Of a stretch of DNA of 64,000 nucleotides, positions 53,243 through 62,227 are shown one piece after another. The first letter of the stretch is position 1. Every line of letters starts with the position of its first letter. A program made the position numbers and the translations under genes. This DNA comes from an uncultured Collinsella sp. (lineage in GTDB: Bacteria; Actinomycetota; Coriobacteriia; Coriobacteriales; Coriobacteriaceae), in assembly GCA_900540855.1 (NCBI GenBank), contig UQHK01000004.1, positions 1 to 64,000 on the forward strand, read 5' to 3'. A model generated the notes under the pieces. That model was not told where the DNA came from. It did not search any database and saw only the letters and a program-made list of their open reading frames with translations.

Positions 53243-53837
53243 CTAATGAGCGCGAACGCACAAAGTCCGCGCGTCCGGCACCCCGTCTGTCATTTACCAC
53301 ACAGCCAGACGCGAACACGGGCGTTTTCCACAGCACCAAAGGCCTGCGGCAGGGCCACGAGCACGCCTAGCATCGTCCCATGCCCCATCCAGCTGGGCTC
53401 CGATTCGCTTCGCGCCTGCTGCAGACGGGTCCCATAGGGAGCGGCGTGCATTTTTGCGAGTATTCAGCACGCCAAGCTGTGTGTATACGCATCGAAAGCG
53501 TTAATCAACGTCTCCAGGCGCATATATAGTGCGTTTTAGAACAAGCATCTTGGTCTCAGGGGCGCAAACATGAGCTTCGGGAGCGCATCGGCAGGCATAA
53601 ATAGCTTCGGGGCCCGTATGTTGCAAAATTGCGACGGTAGTGGCAGCACCGCGATGCTGAAAACTCCGTTTTTTGCACGGCGCAGATGGGGGTAGGCACG
53701 GGCAAACCCGGACTGAGCCCTTATTTTATGCAAGATGGCGATTGTTCTATGCATATTAAGAAGTGCAGTTACCGCACCAAGCTTTTGAACGCTTGTTGCG
53801 GCGTATAGACGACCCCATCTGCGGTGTACAGGCGACC
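53243..53837. other. long spacer without recognised genes
   Basis: About 600 bases between the suf terminator and the end of the Y1 transposase gene. Short open frames on both strands lack ribosome sites or familiar motifs. No hairpins of the REP type that would suit the neighbouring Y1 transposase were noticed. Confidence 0.4.
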
Positions 53838-54650
53838 CTACATCACGTTTCCGCCAGTCCGCATCGCCGTCCGCGCGCGGGCACGCACAATACGAGAGAC
53901 GGTACTTTTGCCAATCCCGGTATAGCGCTCAATCTGGCGCACCGTGAAACCGGCATCGTGTAATCCAACAATAACGGTATCGCACCGCGCCGGCGGTGCG
54001 GCTTTAACCCCGCAGAGCGGAACCCCGAGACTCTTCGCCATCTTGTCGGCAAAGGCGTGGCGTTCCCATTCCGTCTCTTTCATATCGCACAGCGCTGGAT
54101 CGCAGCCGTCGGGCGTCGAAAGCGAATGGGCAATAAAGCCCTCGGCAGAACCAAAAAGCTCAAGCACGCAAGAAGGATCAGAAAATCCCCTCGCGACATC
54201 AGCCGCGTCACCGTCGTAAGCGCGCAAATGCTCGGCAAAGCTGCTCCAGGGATAACGCTCGATTAAGCTGATGCCAGCCTCCTGCGGATCGGCGTGTACG
54301 GAGCGAATAGCCTCCATCACCTGCCAGTCGGTATCGAGCGAGCGCCGGTCAAAACGGTTCTGGAACAGATGCCCTGTGCGCCCCGTGCGTTTATTGAACC
54401 GCCGCGCGTACGTCAAAAGCAGCCGGTGCATCGCCGCACTCATCGCGTCCTCGTAATCTGCAAGCACCAAATGCACGTGATTGCCCATAAGGCACCAGGC
54501 GATAACCGTCACGCCCGCCTCGCGGCAGCAGTCGCGCATCAGTTCCAAAAACTCCCACCGGTCTTCGTCGCCCTCAAAGATGGGCTGCTTGCCCGTACCG
54601 CGGGCACAGACATGGTAAAAACCGGTAACCGTTCTCCAAACGCGCTGCAT
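53838..54650 (-). CDS. Y1 (HUH) transposase, RAYT-like with C-terminal helix-turn-helix
   Basis: A 270-residue single-strand transposase: FYHVCARGTGKQPIF, the metal site WCLMGNHVHLVL (H-x-H, residues ~57-59) and LLLTYARRFNKRTGRTGHLFQNRF with the catalytic tyrosine. RAYTs process REP palindromes. The last ~50 residues (GFTVRQIERYTGIGKSTVSRIVR) look like a helix-turn-helix, absent from minimal members. ATG 54650 has AAGGGAG 5 bases upstream; a longer frame to 54863 is not supported. Intact, no flanking IS ends seen, so probably a resident gene. Confidence 0.85.
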   Translation of the reverse strand: MQRVWRTVTGFYHVCARGTGKQPIFEGDEDRWEFLELMRDCCREAGVTVIAWCLMGNHVHLVLADYEDAMSAAMHRLLLTYARRFNKRTGRTGHLFQNRFDRRSLDTDWQVMEAIRSVHADPQEAGISLIERYPWSSFAEHLRAYDGDAADVARGFSDPSCVLELFGSAEGFIAHSLSTPDGCDPALCDMKETEWERHAFADKMAKSLGVPLCGVKAAPPARCDTVIVGLHDAGFTVRQIERYTGIGKSTVSRIVRARARTAMRTGGNVM

Positions 54651-55053
54651 GGCGCTCCCTTCGCCGGGATCTGCTTGCCATCCAATACAGCACGATTGAA
54701 GCGTGCCATCAAAACATTCACGCAAAACAATACACTCGCGCGGCCAAAGGCAGTAAACAGGCGGCGAACGGCACCGTTGCAACAGGTCACCCCCTGCAAC
54801 GCTTACAAGAGCTGACCAAAAGCTTGCCCAAGACGGACCCCCTCTACGGAAGTTCGCGACCACAGAACATAGAGTTAAAACGCTTCAATTGAAAGTTCCG
54901 CGCTTCTCGCTACGAAAACTGAGCCGTTCGCCGAATATTCCGTGCATTTCGCGGTATTATAAGGGCTGCATGTCATGTCCCTTTCGAAGGGTCGCCCGGC
55001 AATCGCCAGCCACGACCCCCAGACGGGACGCCAACACGATAGAGAGGAGAGGC
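54651..55053. other. divergent promoter region
   Basis: About 400 bases between divergent transposase and scaffold genes. AT-rich part around 54950 (GGTATTATAAGG) may be a -10 for the rightward pair; no matching -35 at good spacing was found. Confidence 0.3.
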
Positions 55054-55788
55054 ATGCAGTACTCACAGGAAGTGGAGAACATGTGCCCCGTTGCCAAGGG
55101 TGCATACCACGGCCCCGCACCCATCCCCGAGGAGGGCAAGTGGGTCCAGGCTAAGGAGATTTCCGACATCTCCGGTCTTACGCACGGTGTGGGTTGGTGC
55201 GCACCTCAGCAGGGCGCCTGCAAGCTCACGCTGAACGTCAAGGACGGCATCATCGAGGAGGCCCTCGTTGAGACCATCGGTTGCTCGGGCATGACCCACT
55301 CTGCCGCCATGGCTTCCGAGATCCTTCCCGGTAAGACCATCCTCGAGGCCCTCAACACCGACCTCGTCTGCGACGCCATCAACGTTGCTATGCGCGAGAT
55401 CTTCCTGCAGATCGTTTACGGCCGCAGCCAGACCGCGTTCTCCGAGGGCGGCCTGCCCGTGGGCGCCTCCCTCGACGACCTCGGCAAGGGCCTTCGCTCT
55501 CAGGTCGGCACCATGTTCGGCACCAAGGCCAAGGGCGCTCGTTACCTCGAGCTCGCTCAGGGCTACGTCACCCGCATGGCTCTCAACGACAAGAACGAGA
55601 TCATCGCATTCGAGTTCCTGAACCTCGGCAAGTTCACCGACGCCGTCAAGGCCGGCAAGACCCCCGAGGAGGCCATCGCTGGCGCTATGGGCCACTATGG
55701 TCAGTGGGAGAACGCTGCCAAGTACATCGACCCGCGCACCGACGAGGAGACTCACTCCGTCGCCAGCGTGTTCCCGGTTCACGAGTAG
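55054..55788 (+). CDS. NifU-like iron-sulfur scaffold-type protein
   Basis: A 244-residue protein. HGVGWCAPQQGACKLTLNV then EALVETIGCSGMTHSAAMAS recalls the SufU/NifU N-terminal fold with cysteines in like positions, and LVCDAINVAMREIFLQ carries a third. It is longer than SufU, with a C-terminal extension (GYVTRMALNDKNEIIAFEFLNLG). Such genes are annotated as Fe-S scaffold-like and pair with GGGtGRT genes in gut anaerobes. AGAGAGGAG precedes the ATG. Eighteen bases separate it from its partner. Cluster binding is inference. Confidence 0.8.
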   Translation: MQYSQEVENMCPVAKGAYHGPAPIPEEGKWVQAKEISDISGLTHGVGWCAPQQGACKLTLNVKDGIIEEALVETIGCSGMTHSAAMASEILPGKTILEALNTDLVCDAINVAMREIFLQIVYGRSQTAFSEGGLPVGASLDDLGKGLRSQVGTMFGTKAKGARYLELAQGYVTRMALNDKNEIIAFEFLNLGKFTDAVKAGKTPEEAIAGAMGHYGQWENAAKYIDPRTDEETHSVASVFPVHE

Positions 55789-55806
55789 AAAGGGAGGGAA
55801 ATAACT

Positions 55807-56811
55807 ATGACTGTTACGTTCGAAGGTTACGAGCGCCGCGCTGACAAGATCAACAAGTGCCTCGCCGACAACGGCATCGCCTCCCTCGAGGAAGCTCTGC
55901 AGATCTGCACCGACAAGGGCTTCAACCCGCGTGAGATCGTCAACAACACCCAGTCCATCGCCTTCCAGAACGCCGAGTGGGCCTACACCCTCGGTTGCGC
56001 TCTCGCTGTCAAGCGTGGCGCCAAGACCGCTTCTGAGGCTGCCGCCATCATCGGCGAGGGCATCCAGGCCTTCACCGTTCCCGGCTCCGTTGCCGAGGAC
56101 CGCAAGGTCGGTCTGGGCCACGGCAACCTGGGCGCTATGCTGCTCTCCGACGACACCGAGTGCTTCGCCTTCCTGGCTGGCCACGAGTCCTTCGCTGCCG
56201 CTGAGGGCGCTATCGGCCTGGCTCTGAACGCCAACAAGGCTCGCAAGAAGCCGCTGCGCGTTATCCTCAACGGTCTGGGCAAGGACGCCGCCCAGATCAT
56301 CGCCCGCATCAACGGCTTCACCTATGTGAAGACCCAGTTCGACTACTACACGGGCGAGCTCAAGGTCGTTGAGACCATCCCCTACTCCGATGGTCCCCGC
56401 GCTGCCGTTAACTGCTACGGCTCCGATGACGTCCGCGAGGGCGTTGCCATCATGTGGCACGAGAACGTCGACATCTCGATCACCGGTAACTCCACCAACC
56501 CCACGCGCTTCCAGCACCCCGTCGCTGGCACCTACAAGAAGGAGCGCATCGAGGCTGGCAAGAAGTACTTCTCCGTCGCTTCTGGTGGCGGCACCGGCCG
56601 TACTCTGCACCCGGACAACATGGGCGCCGGCCCTGCCTCTTACGGCATGACCGACACCATGGGCCGTATGCACTCCGACGCCCAGTTCGCCGGTTCTTCC
56701 TCCGTGCCTGCGCACGTCGACATGATGGGTCTCATCGGCATGGGCAACAACCCCATGGTCGGTGCCACCGTCGCCTGCGCTGTCGCCGTCGAGGAGGCCC
56801 TCAAGGCCTAA
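55807..56811 (+). CDS. GGGtGRT-family protein of unknown function
   Basis: A 334-residue protein named for SGGGTGRTLHPDN near residue 262. Other conserved-looking parts are FAFLAGHESFAAAEG, VILNGLGKDAAQI and WHENVDISITGNSTNPTRF. The family occurs across anaerobes next to the NifU-like gene. No enzyme activity is established as far as I know. The ribosome site AAAGGGAGGG is strong and codon use is highly biased, suggesting high expression. A terminator follows 35 bases after the stop. Confidence 0.88.
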   Translation: MTVTFEGYERRADKINKCLADNGIASLEEALQICTDKGFNPREIVNNTQSIAFQNAEWAYTLGCALAVKRGAKTASEAAAIIGEGIQAFTVPGSVAEDRKVGLGHGNLGAMLLSDDTECFAFLAGHESFAAAEGAIGLALNANKARKKPLRVILNGLGKDAAQIIARINGFTYVKTQFDYYTGELKVVETIPYSDGPRAAVNCYGSDDVREGVAIMWHENVDISITGNSTNPTRFQHPVAGTYKKERIEAGKKYFSVASGGGTGRTLHPDNMGAGPASYGMTDTMGRMHSDAQFAGSSSVPAHVDMMGLIGMGNNPMVGATVACAVAVEEALKA

Positions 56812-56846
56812 TCGCGCCCGCGCGATGCTCATATAGTTGAGCTTTA

Positions 56847-56879
56847 GAGCCGCTACCTTTTAAGGTGGCGGCTCTTTTT
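56847..56879 (+). terminator. rho-independent terminator
   Basis: GAGCCGCTACCTT (56847-56859) pairs with AAGGTGGCGGCTC (56862-56874, one mismatch), then TTTTTG. Ends the scaffold/GGGtGRT operon. Confidence 0.9.
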
Positions 56880-57067
56880 GTTTGCGCTGTCGCAGGGTAG
56901 CTAATGCCGATATATCAGTTGGGGCGAAATACGAGATGTGATGAGACGGAGCGCCAGAGCGTCCATGACGCCCACCTGCCATATTTGCCCTTTACCGATT
57001 TGCCGAGTCTTTGCGGCCCCATTACCGATCACCCGTGCGACAATGCGCCGGACGAGAAAGGAATCCG

Positions 57068-58594
57068 ATGGAATCGACTGACGTACTGGTAATTGGATCT
57101 GGTATTGCGGGCCTTTGCGCCGCCATCGAAGCGGCACGCACGGGTGCAACCGTCACTGTGGCAAGCGCCGGAAAGACTATGAGTGGATCGAGCTTCTTCC
57201 CGGGCACCTGGGGCCTCGGCCTTATTGGTCCCGTCGACGAAGGCGACGAACAAGACCTCATCGACACCATCCAGACCGTTGGTGGCGGCGTCGCCGACCC
57301 CGAGCTTGTCCAGACGTTTGTCCGCGGCATTCCCCAGGCAATTACATGGCTCGAACGGGATCTGGGTGTTGAACTTCAACGCCCACAAAATGCCGAGAGC
57401 GCCCAGCAAAAGCAGTTTATCCCCTGCTTTGACCACAAGACGCGCATGTGGCGCGGCCTCACCCGCAAGCCCCTTGAGAACGCTCTGACGACCCGAATCG
57501 AGTCACTCGGCATTCGCCTGCTCCCCCGCCATGAGCTTATCGACCTTGTTGAGAACACGAACGGCAGAATCACCGGAACCGTGCTCTACGACCTTACCGA
57601 AAATCGAATCGTGCCCTTTGCTGCCAAGGCCACGATCATCGCAGCCGGTGGCACAGGCGGCCTGTTCGAGCGCAGCCTTACGTCGGCTGATGTGCTCAGC
57701 TCCTCGCAGGCCATCGCACTGGCGCACGGCGCATCGCTTACTAATATAGAATTCATGCAGATGATGCCCGGCTTCATCGAGCCCAAGCGCAACCTGGTCT
57801 TCAACGAGAAAACCTGGCGCTACGTACATGTAGACCAGCCGGTCGATATTGCCGACGGCAAGCTAAACGATCTGCTTGAGCAGCGCGCTGGATATGGTCC
57901 TTTCACCTCGCGCTTGGCCTCCCGCGCCATCGACCTCGTCATTGATCAGGCAGGTGCAGAGGGCCTGGCGCTCCACTACGACTTCCCCCGCGAGGACATC
58001 CCCGAGTTTGTGCAGACCTTTGCCACCTGGCTGCAAGACGAGCACGGCATCGCGCCGACCGACGAGATGCGCGTGGCGATGTATGCCCACGCCGCCAACG
58101 GCGGTATCAAAATCGACAAGACCGCGTACGCAGGCGTTGAGGGCCTCTACGCCTGCGGTGAGGCAACAGGCGGCATGCACGGCGCCGACCGCATCGGCGG
58201 CTTGTCGAGTGCCAATGGCATCGTGTTCGGGCGCATTGCGGGCGCATCGGCAGCCCAAGCAGCGCCGGACGCTCCTGAGGCGGCCGCACCGATGGATATC
58301 GCCCTCCCCCAGCATGGCATAGCTACAGCAGACGCCGAGCGCCTGACCCGCTGCCTCAAACGCACAATGAGTACCTACTGCATGATCAACAGGACCGAAG
58401 CGGGTCTATCCAAGGCCCTGCAACAGCTTGAAAGCCTGCAAGACGACGCAACGGCGCTGAGCAAGCCACACGCCAATGACAGCGAAATCGCAGCCCTCGC
58501 CCGCCTGCAATCGCAGATTCAACTAGCACAGGAAATGGTCAAAGCCATGCGCAAGCGAACCGAAAGTCTCGGATCGCACTATCGCGCAGACTAA
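57068..58594 (+). CDS. FAD-dependent fumarate reductase/succinate dehydrogenase-type flavoprotein
   Basis: A 508-residue flavoenzyme: DVLVIGSGIAGLCAAIEAAR (FAD dinucleotide fold), TIIAAGGTGGLFERS, FMQMMPGFIEP, and YACGEATGGMHGADRIGGLSSANGIVFGR at the C-terminal FAD site. The layout fits L-aspartate oxidase or fumarate reductase flavoproteins; no heme, Fe-S or FMN-linked domain is attached and no partner subunit is adjacent, so the substrate is open. ATG 57068 follows AGAAAGGA. Single gene, with a long hairpin ~50 bases after the stop. The NadB role would need nadA/nadC, which are not in the window. Confidence 0.8.
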   Translation: MESTDVLVIGSGIAGLCAAIEAARTGATVTVASAGKTMSGSSFFPGTWGLGLIGPVDEGDEQDLIDTIQTVGGGVADPELVQTFVRGIPQAITWLERDLGVELQRPQNAESAQQKQFIPCFDHKTRMWRGLTRKPLENALTTRIESLGIRLLPRHELIDLVENTNGRITGTVLYDLTENRIVPFAAKATIIAAGGTGGLFERSLTSADVLSSSQAIALAHGASLTNIEFMQMMPGFIEPKRNLVFNEKTWRYVHVDQPVDIADGKLNDLLEQRAGYGPFTSRLASRAIDLVIDQAGAEGLALHYDFPREDIPEFVQTFATWLQDEHGIAPTDEMRVAMYAHAANGGIKIDKTAYAGVEGLYACGEATGGMHGADRIGGLSSANGIVFGRIAGASAAQAAPDAPEAAAPMDIALPQHGIATADAERLTRCLKRTMSTYCMINRTEAGLSKALQQLESLQDDATALSKPHANDSEIAALARLQSQIQLAQEMVKAMRKRTESLGSHYRAD

Positions 58595-58640
58595 ATCGAT
58601 TCTCGCTTTGAGTTTGATCACAACTTCTCAACATGCATCG

Positions 58641-58686
58641 AGCTCCGTAAGCATGATTCCCCTAAGGAGAACACGCTTACGGAGCT
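58641..58686 (+). terminator. long-looped hairpin after flavoprotein gene
   Basis: AGCTCCGTAAGC (58641-58652) pairs perfectly with GCTTACGGAGCT (58675-58686), with a 22-base loop and TTAG following. A terminator or RNA structure. Confidence 0.5.
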
Positions 58687-58770
58687 TTAGCCGTGTTTTC
58701 CCTAAGGGAATCACAGCGCAGATTTCCTCAGCTCCGAGCCCGTTCGGGTTCGACCCCATGTGAGGTCAAC

Positions 58771-58802
58771 AAAAAAGACGGCCAACCTTCACTGACCGTC
58801 TT
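58771..58802 (-). terminator. terminator, duplicated copy
   Basis: On the minus strand AAGACGGTCA...TGGCCGTCTT followed by TTTT. Now lies behind a tRNA remnant. Confidence 0.7.
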
Positions 58803-58948
58803 AAAATGCTTTGGTGGGCCGTCAGGGGGTCAGCCTGCTGCGCAGGCGGCCGCTGCGGCGCTAAAGCGCCTTGCGCGCTGCGCTGGTAAATGCTTACGCA
58901 TTTCCTCAGCTCCGCGCCCCGACGAGTTCGACCCCATGCAAGATTAAT

Positions 58949-58980
58949 AAAAAAGACGGCCAACCGAAGTTGACCGTCTT
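58949..58980 (-). terminator. rho-independent terminator of tRNA operon
   Basis: Minus strand AAGACGGTCAAC-TTCG-GTTGGCCGTCTT then TTTT: a stable UUCG-loop hairpin just past the tRNA-Lys gene. Confidence 0.88.
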
Positions 58981-58993
58981 AACATGCTTTGGG

Positions 58994-59066
58994 TGGGCCG
59001 TCAGGGGGTCGAACCCTGGACCTTGGGATTAAGAGTCCCCTGCTCTACCAACTGAGCTAACGACCC
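58994..59066 (-). tRNA. tRNA-Lys (CTT)
   Basis: 73 bases: acceptor GGGTCGT with ACGGCCC, D-arm AGCTCAGTTGGTAGAGC, anticodon loop CTCTTAA (anticodon CTT), T-loop TTCGACC. CCA is not encoded (A then CCC). Identical to the copy at 59113. Confidence 0.95.
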
Positions 59067-59112
59067 AAAGCTAAAGTCCGTGGTGGCGAACTTTAGAGGA
59101 GATATCGTGTGG

Positions 59113-59185
59113 TGGGCCGTCAGGGGGTCGAACCCTGGACCTTGGGATTAAGAGTCCCCTGCTCTACCAACTGAGCTAACGACCC
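59113..59185 (-). tRNA. tRNA-Lys (CTT), second copy
   Basis: Same 73-base sequence as 58994-59066; 46 bases separate the two. Likely cotranscribed with tRNA-His upstream. Confidence 0.95.
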
Positions 59186-59207
59186 GATATCAACACGAAG
59201 CAAGAAC

Positions 59208-59285
59208 TGGGGTGGGTAAAGGGACTCGAACCCTCGACCTACGGGACCACAACCCGTCGCTCTAGCCAACTGAGCTACACCCACC
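59208..59285 (-). tRNA. tRNA-His (GTG)
   Basis: Anticodon loop TTGTGGT between ACGGG and CCCGT gives GTG. The extra 5' G at 59285 faces C73, as expected for tRNA-His, and CCA is encoded (59208-59210). First gene of the leftward tRNA set. Confidence 0.95.
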
Positions 59286-59448
59286 GTGTCCTGTGCGCTT
59301 CGCGCTCGACTATTATTGCAAGGAACGCCACGCGATGCAAGCCCCAATTTTCAAGAATTTTGAAAAGAGTTTTTCGAGCCCGTTTCGAGCAAATCCCACC
59401 GGTTCCATAGGAGTAAACTTGCTCCACCCAATGCTCGAAAGGATAGGC

Positions 59449-60630
59449 ATGAAAGAACTCTCCAACCGCACGGCGGCGTTTACCGATTCGGTCATCCGCC
59501 GCATGACGCGCATCTCCAACAAGTATGGTGCCGTCAACCTGTCGCAGGGCTTCCCCGATTTCGATCCCCCGGCGCAGCTGCTCGATAGCCTCAGCACCAT
59601 TGCCACCGACCCCAAGCCGCTTTACCACCAGTACTCCATCACCTGGGGCTCCCAGGCCATGCGCGAGGCGCTTGCCGCCAAGCAGGAGCACTTTATGGGC
59701 ATGCCGATCAACCCCAACGAGAACATCGTGGTCACCTGCGGCTCCACCGAGGCCATGATGGCCGCCATGATGACGGTCACGAACCCCGGCGACAAGGTCG
59801 TCATCTTCTCGCCATTCTACGAGAACTACGGCGCCGACACGATCCTTTCGGGTGCGGAGCCTATCTACGTGCCGCTCAACCCGCCCACCTTTGACTTTGA
59901 CCGTGAGGTCCTGGAGGCGGCCTTCCGCGACAACGATCCCAAGGCGATCGTTCTATGCAACCCGTCCAACCCCTGCGGCAAGGTCTTTACCCGCGAGGAG
60001 CTCACCCTTATCGCCGACCTGTGCAAAAAGTATGACGCCTACTGCATCACCGACGAGGTCTACGAGCACATCGTCTACGCGCCCCACGAGCACGTGTACA
60101 TGGCCACGCTGCCCGGCATGTTTGAGCGCACCATCAGCTGCAGCTCGCTATCCAAGACCTACTCCATCACCGGCTGGCGCCTGGGCTACACCATCGCTCC
60201 TGCCGAAATCACCGAGCGCATCAAAAAGGTTCACGACTTCCTCACCGTGGGCGCCGCCGCTCCCCTGCAAGAGGCCGTCGTCACCGCCCTCAACTTCGAC
60301 GACAGCTATTACCAGGAGGTCCTCGACCTCTACACCGCCAAGCGCGACCTATTCTGTCAGGGACTCGACAGCATCGGACTCACGCACAACGTGCCGCAGG
60401 GCGCCTACTACGTGATGATGGATATCTCGGAGTTTGGCTATAACAGCGACCTCGACTTCTGCGAGGATTTGGCCTCCAAGGTGGGCGTGGGCGCCGTGCC
60501 CGGCTCGAGCTTCTTCCGCGAGCCCGTCAACCATCTGATTCGTTTCCACTTTGCCAAACGAGACGAGACGCTTAACGCGGCACTGGAGAACCTCAAGTCT
60601 CTGCGTGATAAAATCGAACCGCGCGGGTAA
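59449..60630 (+). CDS. class I pyridoxal-phosphate aminotransferase
   Basis: A 393-residue fold-type I aminotransferase: NLSQGFPDFDPP, CNPSNPCGKVF (Asn/Pro of the PLP pocket), ITDEVYEH, SSLSKTYSITGWRLGY with the PLP lysine, and IRFHFAK with the carboxylate-binding Arg. SQGFPDF resembles kynurenine/methionine aminotransferases (YbdL type), so aromatic or methionine substrates are possible. ATG 59449 is chosen: AAAGGA lies 5 bases upstream, while earlier starts (59431 and the frame to 59293, inside the tRNA leader) lack one. Confidence 0.9.
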   Translation: MKELSNRTAAFTDSVIRRMTRISNKYGAVNLSQGFPDFDPPAQLLDSLSTIATDPKPLYHQYSITWGSQAMREALAAKQEHFMGMPINPNENIVVTCGSTEAMMAAMMTVTNPGDKVVIFSPFYENYGADTILSGAEPIYVPLNPPTFDFDREVLEAAFRDNDPKAIVLCNPSNPCGKVFTREELTLIADLCKKYDAYCITDEVYEHIVYAPHEHVYMATLPGMFERTISCSSLSKTYSITGWRLGYTIAPAEITERIKKVHDFLTVGAAAPLQEAVVTALNFDDSYYQEVLDLYTAKRDLFCQGLDSIGLTHNVPQGAYYVMMDISEFGYNSDLDFCEDLASKVGVGAVPGSSFFREPVNHLIRFHFAKRDETLNAALENLKSLRDKIEPRG

Positions 60631-60658
60631 GGACGGTCAGTAACTAAAGGCACTATAG

Positions 60659-60696
60659 AAACCTCGTGAACCCGTTGGGCCACGAGGTTTCTTTTT
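60659..60696 (+). terminator. rho-independent terminator
   Basis: AAACCTCGTG (60659-60668) and CACGAGGTTT (60681-60690), then CTTTTT. Confidence 0.9.
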
Positions 60697-60767
60697 ATAG
60701 CGACCTCATTTATTTTATTGAGCGCTATACTTTAGTCACGGAGCAACTCGTCCCAGAGAGGAATACT

Positions 60768-61655
60768 ATGGCAGAGCAGCTTATCGGAGCGCTCGAGGCC
60801 GGCGGCACCAAGATGGTCTGCGCCACGGGCTATGCAGACGGTATGGTCCTGGAGTGCGAGCAGATCGCGACCACGACCCCGCAGGAGACCGTCGAGGCCG
60901 TCAACGCATGGTTTGCGAACAAGGGCATCGCCGCGCTAGGCATCGGCGCCTTTGGCCCCACCGCAGTCAACCCCGCCTCGCCCCAATACGGCAAGATCCT
61001 GGAGACGCCCAAAACGGCATGGCGCTACTTTGACCTGCTGGGCACCATCCAAAACGAGCTCAATATTCCCTGCGGCTACGACACCGACGTCAACGTCGCC
61101 TGCCTGGGCGAGGTCACCTTTGGTTGCGCCCAGGGCCTCACGGACGTGGTGTATCTGACCATCGGTACCGGCGTGGGCGCTGGCGTGCTCTCGGGCGGTA
61201 AGCTCGTGCACGGCATGATGCATCCCGAGGCCGGTCACATCCTGGTCACGCGCGACCCGCGCGACACCATTGGCGAGCACAGCGCCTGCCCCTTCCACGA
61301 CAACTGCCTCGAGGGCCTCATCGCCGGCCCCGGCGTTAAAAGGCGCTGGGATGGCAAGAGCGCCGGAGACATGGCCGATGACCCGGAGGCCATGGATCTG
61401 CTCGCCGGCTATCTGGCGCAGGCGCTCATGACCTTCATCCTGTGCTATGCGCCGCAGAAGATCGTCATCGGCGGCGGCGTGGCCGACCACACCCCCATCG
61501 TGCCGCTCGCGCGCAAGAAGTGCGCCGAGATGCTCAACGGCTATATCGTCACGCCCGAGGTCAACGACATCGATACCTACATCGTCAACAACAGCCTCGA
61601 GGGCAAGCAGGGCATCATGGGCTGCCTGGCCCTAGGCGCACAGGCGCTTCAGTAA
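60768..61655 (+). CDS. ROK-family fructokinase
   Basis: A 295-residue sugar kinase: GALEAGGTKMVCA (phosphate loop), GIGAFGPTAVNP, YDTDVNVACLGE (catalytic Asp), TIGTGVGAGVLSGG, HPEAGH and a zinc-type cluster EHSACPFHDNCLEGL. This set is typical of ROK fructokinases (ScrK/GmuE), which phosphorylate fructose with ATP. ATG 60768 follows AGAGAGGA. No sugar transporter is next to it, so it is a stand-alone gene with its own terminators on both sides. Confidence 0.88.
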   Translation: MAEQLIGALEAGGTKMVCATGYADGMVLECEQIATTTPQETVEAVNAWFANKGIAALGIGAFGPTAVNPASPQYGKILETPKTAWRYFDLLGTIQNELNIPCGYDTDVNVACLGEVTFGCAQGLTDVVYLTIGTGVGAGVLSGGKLVHGMMHPEAGHILVTRDPRDTIGEHSACPFHDNCLEGLIAGPGVKRRWDGKSAGDMADDPEAMDLLAGYLAQALMTFILCYAPQKIVIGGGVADHTPIVPLARKKCAEMLNGYIVTPEVNDIDTYIVNNSLEGKQGIMGCLALGAQALQ

Positions 61656-61738
61656 CAGACGCACCCACAGGGCGTGGCGCACCCGGCAAATCCGACCTAT
61701 GGAACGACGCCGCCACACCTCATATAAGCCCTCCAATA

Positions 61739-61785
61739 AAAAAGGCCGCCTAGGACCAAACAATGCGTCCTTAGGCGGCCTTTTT
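61739..61785. terminator. bidirectional terminator
   Basis: AAAAAGGCCGCCTAGGAC (61739-61756) and GTCCTTAGGCGGCCTTTTT (61767-61785), one base bulged. It has A- and T-runs on both sides, serving both the kinase and the VanZ-like gene; the latter's stop codon (61771) lies inside it. Confidence 0.92.
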
Positions 61786-62220
61786 GGCGCACATCAGCGA
61801 CCGTAAGAGATATCGGAGCACAACGCCCGTTGCCGCTCCACAGCAGTCGATCATCACATCAGTGATCATGCCGGCGCGTCCCGGCACAAAGAGCTGAATC
61901 GTCTCGTCGATCGAGGGAATCAGCAGCAGGAACACTGCCGTGGGCAGCAGCACGTCAAAGGTGCGTCGGCCCTCAAAATCAAAGGCGTGCGTTGCCAGGA
62001 TGCCGAGCACCAAATACTCGGTAAAATGCGCGCACTTACGAACAACAAAGTTGGTCACCCATTCATATGGAAGTCCCACGCCGTGCAGGAAACCGCGGAT
62101 AGCTTCCATGACCGTTAGGCTCAGTGAGCCCGACCCCGAGCCGGGAACCAGCGAATTGCCCCAGATCAAGAGCGCCATCAGGCAGGTTACGACCGCCCAT
62201 TTTCGATTGATCTTAACCAT
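61771..62220 (-). CDS. VanZ-like membrane protein
   Basis: A 149-residue protein with four hydrophobic segments; VVRKCAHFTEYLVLGIL and PSIDETIQLFVPGRAGMITDVMIDCCG are the VanZ signature (KxxHxxEY and DExxQ...GR...D). VanZ-like proteins can affect glycopeptide or envelope properties; role here unknown. ATG 62220 (MVKINRKW) is preferred over 62241. It starts 8 bases from the stop of the upstream gene. Confidence 0.88.
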   Translation of the reverse strand: MVKINRKWAVVTCLMALLIWGNSLVPGSGSGSLSLTVMEAIRGFLHGVGLPYEWVTNFVVRKCAHFTEYLVLGILATHAFDFEGRRTFDVLLPTAVFLLLIPSIDETIQLFVPGRAGMITDVMIDCCGAATGVVLRYLLRSLMCAKKAA

Positions 62221-62227
62221 GCAGAAG

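Larger units (their letters stand above)
58722..59010. repeat. tandem duplication of terminator plus tRNA-Lys 3' end
   Basis: Unit 1 (58722-58831) and unit 2 (58900-59010) share ATTTCCTCAGCTCCG, TTCGACCCCATG, the GACGGCCAACC terminator and TGGGCCGTCAGGGGGTC. In unit 1 the tRNA sequence stops at 58831, leaving 17 bases of tRNA-Lys 3' end. The 68 bases between units are rich in small GC hairpins. Confidence 0.75.

Noticed and set aside
55063..56832. 589-codon open frame antisense to the scaffold/GGGtGRT pair
   Set aside because: It mirrors two well-supported genes with strong codon bias; long antisense frames are expected in GC-rich DNA.
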